Of a DNA stretch of 9,535 nt, positions 6,960 through 9,535 are shown one piece after another. A program made the translations under genes and the position numbers. Origin of the DNA: Oleiagrimonas sp036379395 (lineage in GTDB: Bacteria > Pseudomonadota > Gammaproteobacteria > Xanthomonadales > Rhodanobacteraceae); the NCBI GenBank assembly GCA_036379395.1, contig DASVGR010000064.1, forward strand, positions 1 to 9,535, in the 5' to 3' direction. Under the pieces are notes generated by a model. The model did not search any database and was not told the origin of the DNA. It saw only the letters and a program-made list of their open reading frames with translations. How positions within the stretch are numbered: the stretch's first letter is position 1; every line of letters starts with the position of its first letter.

Positions 6960-6965
6960 TACAAT
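6960..6965 (+). promoter_or_regulatory. Probable -10 box for purC
   Basis: TACAAT matches 5 of 6 bases of the sigma-70 -10 consensus. Its final bases form part of an in-frame ATG (6964), which argues that this ATG lies upstream of the transcript and is not the purC start. The -35 is poor. The predicted 5' leader to the GTG at 6997 is about 25 bases. Confidence 0.5.
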
Positions 6966-6996
6966 GCGCGTCTCCATTCCAGCCGGGAAACCCCAC

Positions 6997-7890
6997 GTGC
7001 CCACGTGTCTTCGCAGTGCCCAATTGCCGGGAATGGAAGCGAGCTATCGCGGCAAGGTCCGCGACGTGTTCACCCTGCCCGGTGAGCGCCTGCTGATCAT
7101 CGCTTCCGACCGCCTGTCCGCCTTCGACGTGATTTTGCCCGACCCGATTCCGGGCAAGGGCGAAATGCTCACGCAAATCTCCAATTTCTGGTTCGACAAG
7201 ACCCGTCACATCCTGCCCAACCACCTGACCGGCACGCCGGTTGCCGACGTGCTGCCCGACGGCGTCGACACCGCCTTGTACGCCAAGCGCGCCGTGGTGA
7301 CCAAAAAGCTCAAGCCGGTGCGCGTGGAAGCGATCGCGCGCGGCTACCTCATCGGCTCGGGCTGGAAGGACTACCGCGCCACCGGCAAGGTGTCCGGCGT
7401 CGAATTGCCTGCCGGTCTGCGCCAGGCCGAGCAGCTGCCCGAGCCCATCTTCACGCCGTCGACCAAGGAAGCCACCGGCACCCACGACGAGAACATCAGC
7501 TTCGACCAGATGGTCGCCTCCGTCGGCGGCGAGCTGGCCGAACAGGTGCGCGCGGCCACGCTGGCCATCTACCGTTTCGCCGCCGCCTACGCGGCCGAAC
7601 GCGGCATCCTCATCGCCGACACCAAGCTGGAATTCGGCACCGACGAGGACGGCACGCTGTACGTCATGGACGAGATGCTCACGCCCGATTCGTCGCGCTT
7701 CTGGCCAGCCGACCAGTACCAGCTGGGCATCAGCCCGCCCAGTTTCGACAAGCAGTACGTACGCGACTATCTGGAAACACTGGACTGGGACAAGCGCGCG
7801 CCGGGCCCGTCGCTGCCCGAGAAAGTCATCGCCGGCACCGCCGCGCGTTACGCCGAGGCGCTGGAAAAACTGGCCGGCATTCGCGTCTGA
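6997..7890 (+). CDS. purC: Phosphoribosylaminoimidazole-succinocarboxamide synthase (SAICAR synthetase), 297 aa
   Basis: Joins CAIR and aspartate with ATP to make SAICAR in de novo purine synthesis. Seen: YRGKVRDVF at 17-25 (nucleotide-binding N-lobe), ASDRLSAFDVILPDPIPGKG at 36-55, RVEAIARGYLIGSGW at 109-123, FTPSTKEATGTHDENI at 152-167, IADTKLEFG at 206-214 and MDEMLTPDSSRFWP at 224-237. All conserved blocks are intact. The length of about 300 residues is the longer form of the family. I prefer the GTG at 6997 because it gives the usual short N-terminus, has CCGGGA about 8 bases upstream, and the other candidate ATG (6964) is inside the -10 box. It is transcribed divergently from djlA and stands as a single gene, followed by a structured region without genes. 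Confidence 0.96.
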   Translation: MPTCLRSAQLPGMEASYRGKVRDVFTLPGERLLIIASDRLSAFDVILPDPIPGKGEMLTQISNFWFDKTRHILPNHLTGTPVADVLPDGVDTALYAKRAVVTKKLKPVRVEAIARGYLIGSGWKDYRATGKVSGVELPAGLRQAEQLPEPIFTPSTKEATGTHDENISFDQMVASVGGELAEQVRAATLAIYRFAAAYAAERGILIADTKLEFGTDEDGTLYVMDEMLTPDSSRFWPADQYQLGISPPSFDKQYVRDYLETLDWDKRAPGPSLPEKVIAGTAARYAEALEKLAGIRV

Positions 7891-7897
7891 AACAACC

Positions 7898-7952
7898 GCC
7901 AATCCACGGGCCGCGCATCGCGACATGATGGATGCCGGCTCCACGGATTGGC
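7898..7952. terminator. Long stem-loop after purC (possible terminator)
   Basis: GCCAATCC (7898-7905) pairs with GGATTGGC (7945-7952). Nested inside, GCATC (7915-7919) pairs with GATGC (7931-7935), next to partly complementary GC-rich arms. It starts 8 bases after the purC stop, where a terminator would be, but has no T-run, so it is not a standard intrinsic terminator and could be a different structured element. Confidence 0.35.
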
Positions 7953-7965
7953 ATTGCGCCAGGTC

Positions 7966-7992
7966 CCATCGCGCGCAGGCGCCCCCACAGGG
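7966..7992 (-). repeat. Decayed REP half-site
   Basis: CCATCGCGCGCAGGCGC matches exactly the inner part of the right half of the complete REP elements at 8071 and 8179. The outer part is degraded to CCCCACAGG, so the CTAC (GTAG in reverse) head is lost. Only one half is left. Confidence 0.5.
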
Positions 7993-8018
7993 ATGACTGG
8001 AAAATCACGAGCCTTGCC

Positions 8019-8099
8019 TTTGTAGGAGCCCGCCCGCGGGCGAAAGGTTCTTGCCTTGAACCAGCATCCGGCCATCGCGCGCAGGCGCGCTCCTACAAA
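8019..8099. repeat. REPIN-like element, copy 1 (81 bp)
   Basis: Two REP units face each other. The left one begins TTTGTAGGAGC and contains the perfect palindrome CGCCCGCGGGCG (8031-8042). The right one ends GCTCCTACAAA and contains GCGCGC-AG-GCGCGC (8077-8090). The outer 11 bases are a perfect inverted repeat. The spacer holds GGTTC-ttgcctt-GAACC. A GTAG head before a GC-rich hairpin is the known mark of REPs moved by RAYT (TnpA-REP) proteins. Such elements are non-coding; no RAYT gene is present here. Confidence 0.85.
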
Positions 8100-8126
8100 C
8101 AGGATGTCTTGAAGCTGGGGTTTGCC

Positions 8127-8207
8127 TTTGTAGGAGCCCGCCCGCGGGCGAAAGGTTCTTGCCTTGAACCAGCATCCGGCCATCGCGCGCAGGCGCGCTC
8201 CTACAAA
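8127..8207. repeat. REPIN-like element, copy 2 (81 bp, identical to copy 1)
   Basis: Identical base for base to the copy at 8019-8099, with the five flanking bases TTGCC on the left also shared, giving an 86-bp direct repeat with a period of 108. The 22 bases between the 86-bp repeats are unique. The perfect identity points to a recent duplication or to gene conversion. Confidence 0.85.
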
Positions 8208-8243
8208 GGGGAAACGCCGCCTGCTTGACCCGGACAGGCAGCC

Positions 8244-8249
8244 TACAAT
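8244..8249 (+). promoter_or_regulatory. Possible -10 box for the SMR-DUF962 pair
   Basis: TACAAT lies 28 bases before the ATG of the SMR gene. A TTGACC is present at 8225-8230 but the spacer would be only 13 bases, too short for a normal promoter, so only the -10 is suggested. It lies just outside the second REPIN. Confidence 0.35.
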
Positions 8250-8277
8250 GGCCGACATCGCCTTTCCGGTCCGCCGC

Positions 8278-8610
8278 ATGAACTCCTGGCTTGCCCTGAC
8301 CCTTGCCATCGTTTCCGAAGTGATCGGCACCAGCGCGCTGAAAGCCAGTGCCGGCTTCACGCGGCTTGGCCCCAGCGTTGTCGTCATCGTCGGCTACGCG
8401 CTGGCGTTTTATCTTCTGGCCATCACGCTCAAGCACATTCCGGTCGGCGTGGCCTATGCCGTGTGGTCGGGTGCCGGCACGGTGCTCATCACCGTGATCG
8501 GCGTGCTGGCTTTCCGGCAAAAGATCGACCTTGCGGGCATCGTCGGCATCGCCCTCATCGTGGCTGGCGTGCTGGTGCTCAATCTTTTCTCCCACACCAC
8601 GGTGCACTGA
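8278..8610 (+). CDS. Small multidrug resistance (SMR) transporter, EmrE/Qac type, 110 aa
   Basis: A four-helix inner-membrane exporter that works as a dimer and trades protons for cationic, lipophilic compounds. Seen: helices at about 4-21, 32-50, 58-76 and 85-104. The proton- and substrate-binding Glu14 sits in LAIVSEVIGTSALK, and Tyr40, Tyr60 and Trp63 occupy the positions of the substrate-pocket residues of EmrE (YAVWSG at 60-65). These residues favour the multidrug branch over the Gdx/SugE guanidinium branch, but the natural substrate is unknown. The ATG at 8278 gives the standard short N-terminus. An in-frame ATG at 8248 overlaps the -10 box and would add a non-family extension. The Shine-Dalgarno is weak. 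The stop overlaps the next start as TGATG. Confidence 0.93.
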   Translation: MNSWLALTLAIVSEVIGTSALKASAGFTRLGPSVVVIVGYALAFYLLAITLKHIPVGVAYAVWSGAGTVLITVIGVLAFRQKIDLAGIVGIALIVAGVLVLNLFSHTTVH

Positions 8611-9077
8611 TGCGCTCGATCGACGACTGGTTCGAAAGCTACGGCTACCACCACCGCAACCCGATCAACGAGGCGGTCCACTGGGTTTGCGTGCCGGTGA
8701 TCATGTGGTGCGTGATCGCGCTGCTGTGGGTCATTCCGATACCGCCCGGCCTGCCGGCGAACCCCGGCAGCTGGGCCGGGTTGGCCATGCTGGCGGCGTT
8801 TTTTTTCTACTACAAGCTGTCGCGCCGCATGGGCTTGGCGATGGCTGTCGAATTGATCGTTTTCGGCCTGATCACGAACGCGCTGTTCGGTGCGCTGGGC
8901 ACGTTCGGCCTGCTGTGGCTGGCCGTGGCGTTGTTCGTGCTGGCCTGGATCGGGCAGTTCATCGGCCACCATATCGAAGGCCGCAAGCCGTCATTCTTGA
9001 CCGATCTGGTGTATCTGCTGATCGGCCCGGCCTGGCTGACCGGCAAACTGATGCGCCGGCTCGGCACGCACTGGTAG
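8610..9077 (+). CDS. DUF962 / Mpo1-like membrane protein, 155 aa
   Basis: Belongs to the DUF962 family, whose yeast member Mpo1 is an iron-dependent dioxygenase in the alpha-oxidation of 2-hydroxy fatty acids from phytosphingosine. Seen: the N-terminal SYGYHHRNPINEAVHWVCVP at 10-29 with His14, His15 and His24. Membrane helices follow at about 26-44, 55-68, 76-95 and 98-117. The C-terminal WIGQFIGHHIEGRKP at 113-127 has His120, His121 and Glu123. These His clusters match the family's probable metal ligands. The bacterial substrate is unknown. Translation is probably coupled to the SMR gene by the shared TGATG. The protein is complete, with a normal length for bacterial members. Confidence 0.88.
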   Translation: MRSIDDWFESYGYHHRNPINEAVHWVCVPVIMWCVIALLWVIPIPPGLPANPGSWAGLAMLAAFFFYYKLSRRMGLAMAVELIVFGLITNALFGALGTFGLLWLAVALFVLAWIGQFIGHHIEGRKPSFLTDLVYLLIGPAWLTGKLMRRLGTHW

Positions 9078-9108
9078 GGCGCCGGACGGACCACGCCGGT
9101 CCGGCGCC
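9078..9108. terminator. GC-rich hairpin between convergent genes
   Basis: GGCGCCGGAC (9078-9087) and GTCCGGCGCC (9099-9108) form a perfect 10-bp stem with an 11-base loop, starting directly after the DUF962 stop. An alternative inner pairing, CGGACC with GGTCCG, is also possible. It sits between two converging stops and could end both transcripts, but there is no T-run on either side. Confidence 0.55.
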
Positions 9109-9114
9109 ATTGGC

Positions 9115-9535
9115 TCAATGTGTTGACACAGCGGAAACCGGCTTGACCGCCGTGGCGTGCGTGGCCGAAGCCGCATTGGCCGGCGCGGTCACCGCCTTCG
9201 TTGCCGAAGCGGCATTGGCCGGAGCCTGCGTCACGGGCGCCAGCAAGGCGCTTTCGGAAGTGGCTGGCGAGCTGGATGCCTTGGCCGCAGCTGCTCCGGC
9301 AGTCGCTCCGGCTTGTCGCGCGGCCGCCTGCATCCTCTTCGACACCGATTGCGTCCACGGATCGGTCAGCAGGCTGATCAACACCACGACCACACCCAGC
9401 ACCAGACACGACAGCAACGTGCGCACGTACGGCAACGGCTCCCCGTCCTTGCGCTTGATGAAGGCCCGCATCAACGCCCCGCCCACCAACGCGGTGACGA
9501 TGATGGCCACGATGTCCAGCACCCACTTGTGCGCC
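9115..9535 (-). CDS. Ala-rich two-helix membrane protein, 5' end probably outside the window
   Basis: Not recognised. The frame runs open to the right edge (reading AHKWVLDIV at the edge). A GTG at 9522 is a possible start, but too little upstream sequence is visible to judge it. Seen: a first hydrophobic helix (VLDIVAIIVTALVGGALM), a basic loop RAFIKRKDGE, and a second helix (LLSCLVLGVVVVLISLL) followed by TDPW. The last roughly 70 residues are a low-complexity Ala/Ser/Thr/Val tail with two near copies of a 13-residue unit (APANAASATKAVT and APANAASATHATA). The positive-inside rule puts the basic loop in the cytoplasm and the tail in the periplasm. No enzyme motif is visible and the function is unknown. 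Confidence 0.68.
   Translation of the reverse strand, partial: AHKWVLDIVAIIVTALVGGALMRAFIKRKDGEPLPYVRTLLSCLVLGVVVVLISLLTDPWTQSVSKRMQAAARQAGATAGAAAAKASSSPATSESALLAPVTQAPANAASATKAVTAPANAASATHATAVKPVSAVSTH
9164..9222. repeat. Two near-identical 20-bp units, period 39
   Basis: GCCGAAGCCGCATTGGCCGG at 9164-9183 recurs at 9203-9222 with one difference. The 39-base period keeps the frame and encodes the 13-residue repeat in the Ala-rich tail. It is a short in-frame tandem duplication. Confidence 0.7.

Noticed and set aside
6964..6996. ATG at 6964 as the purC start
   Set aside because: It overlaps the probable -10 box, and adds 11 residues not usual for the family; the GTG at 6997 fits better.
6925..7944. 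339-codon minus-strand ORF opposite purC
   Set aside because: Shadow of an intact PurC and it would cover the divergent promoter.
7932..8228. 98-codon ORF with an internal 36-residue repeat between purC and the SMR gene
   Set aside because: The repeat is only the translation of the two REPIN copies. The period of 108 is divisible by 3, so the frame stays open by chance; no ribosome site or domain is seen.
8164..8277. Longer N-terminus for the SMR protein
   Set aside because: It would begin inside a REPIN and precede the -10 box; the family starts a few residues before the first helix.
7848..8387. Minus-strand ORFs across the REPINs and SMR gene
   Set aside because: They are repeat-derived or antisense to a clear SMR protein.

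Overview
The window is GC-rich chromosomal DNA, tightly packed with genes. It most resembles a gammaproteobacterium of the Xanthomonadales (Rhodanobacter/Dyella/Xanthomonas relatives). That is an inference from three things: the high GC, the minus-strand order djlA-like, rpe, trpE beside a divergent purC, and tandem REP elements carrying a GTAG head of the kind known from Stenotrophomonas and pseudomonads. No transposase, integrase, phage gene, CRISPR array, tRNA or rRNA was seen. Most of the window is housekeeping metabolism.

Left block, plus strand (1-2783): a small DUF2249 protein, a protein resembling the FmdE family, and lipoyl synthase (lipA) lie almost end to end. Two unrecognised small membrane proteins follow. 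Gaps of 2, 10, 30 and 2 bases suggest one transcription unit. lipA usually follows lipB; here it follows DUF2249 and FmdE-like genes, the least expected neighbourhood in the window.

Middle block, minus strand (2897-6894): reading leftward, a candidate 27-codon leader ORF, a membrane-anchored DjlA-type co-chaperone, ribulose-phosphate 3-epimerase (rpe), an exported Sel1-repeat protein and anthranilate synthase component I (trpE). The leader ORF overlaps the djlA start by ATGA. Rpe balances pentose phosphates and TrpE draws chorismate into tryptophan. The Sel1 gene looks like an insertion between two core genes.

Right block (6922-9535): a compact divergent promoter separates djlA from purC (SAICAR synthetase, purine synthesis). 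After purC there are 387 bases without a gene. They hold a long inverted repeat, a decayed REP half-site and two identical 81-bp REPIN-like elements. Next come an EmrE-type small multidrug transporter and a DUF962/Mpo1-like membrane protein, joined by a TGATG stop/start overlap. A 10-bp-stem hairpin separates these from a convergent, Ala-rich, two-helix membrane protein that runs off the right edge.

I found no convincing new multi-gene system. The best candidates for a second look are the djlA leader ORF, the DUF2249/FmdE-like/lipA cluster, the three-helix membrane protein with a possible periplasmic beta domain, and the duplicated REPIN.
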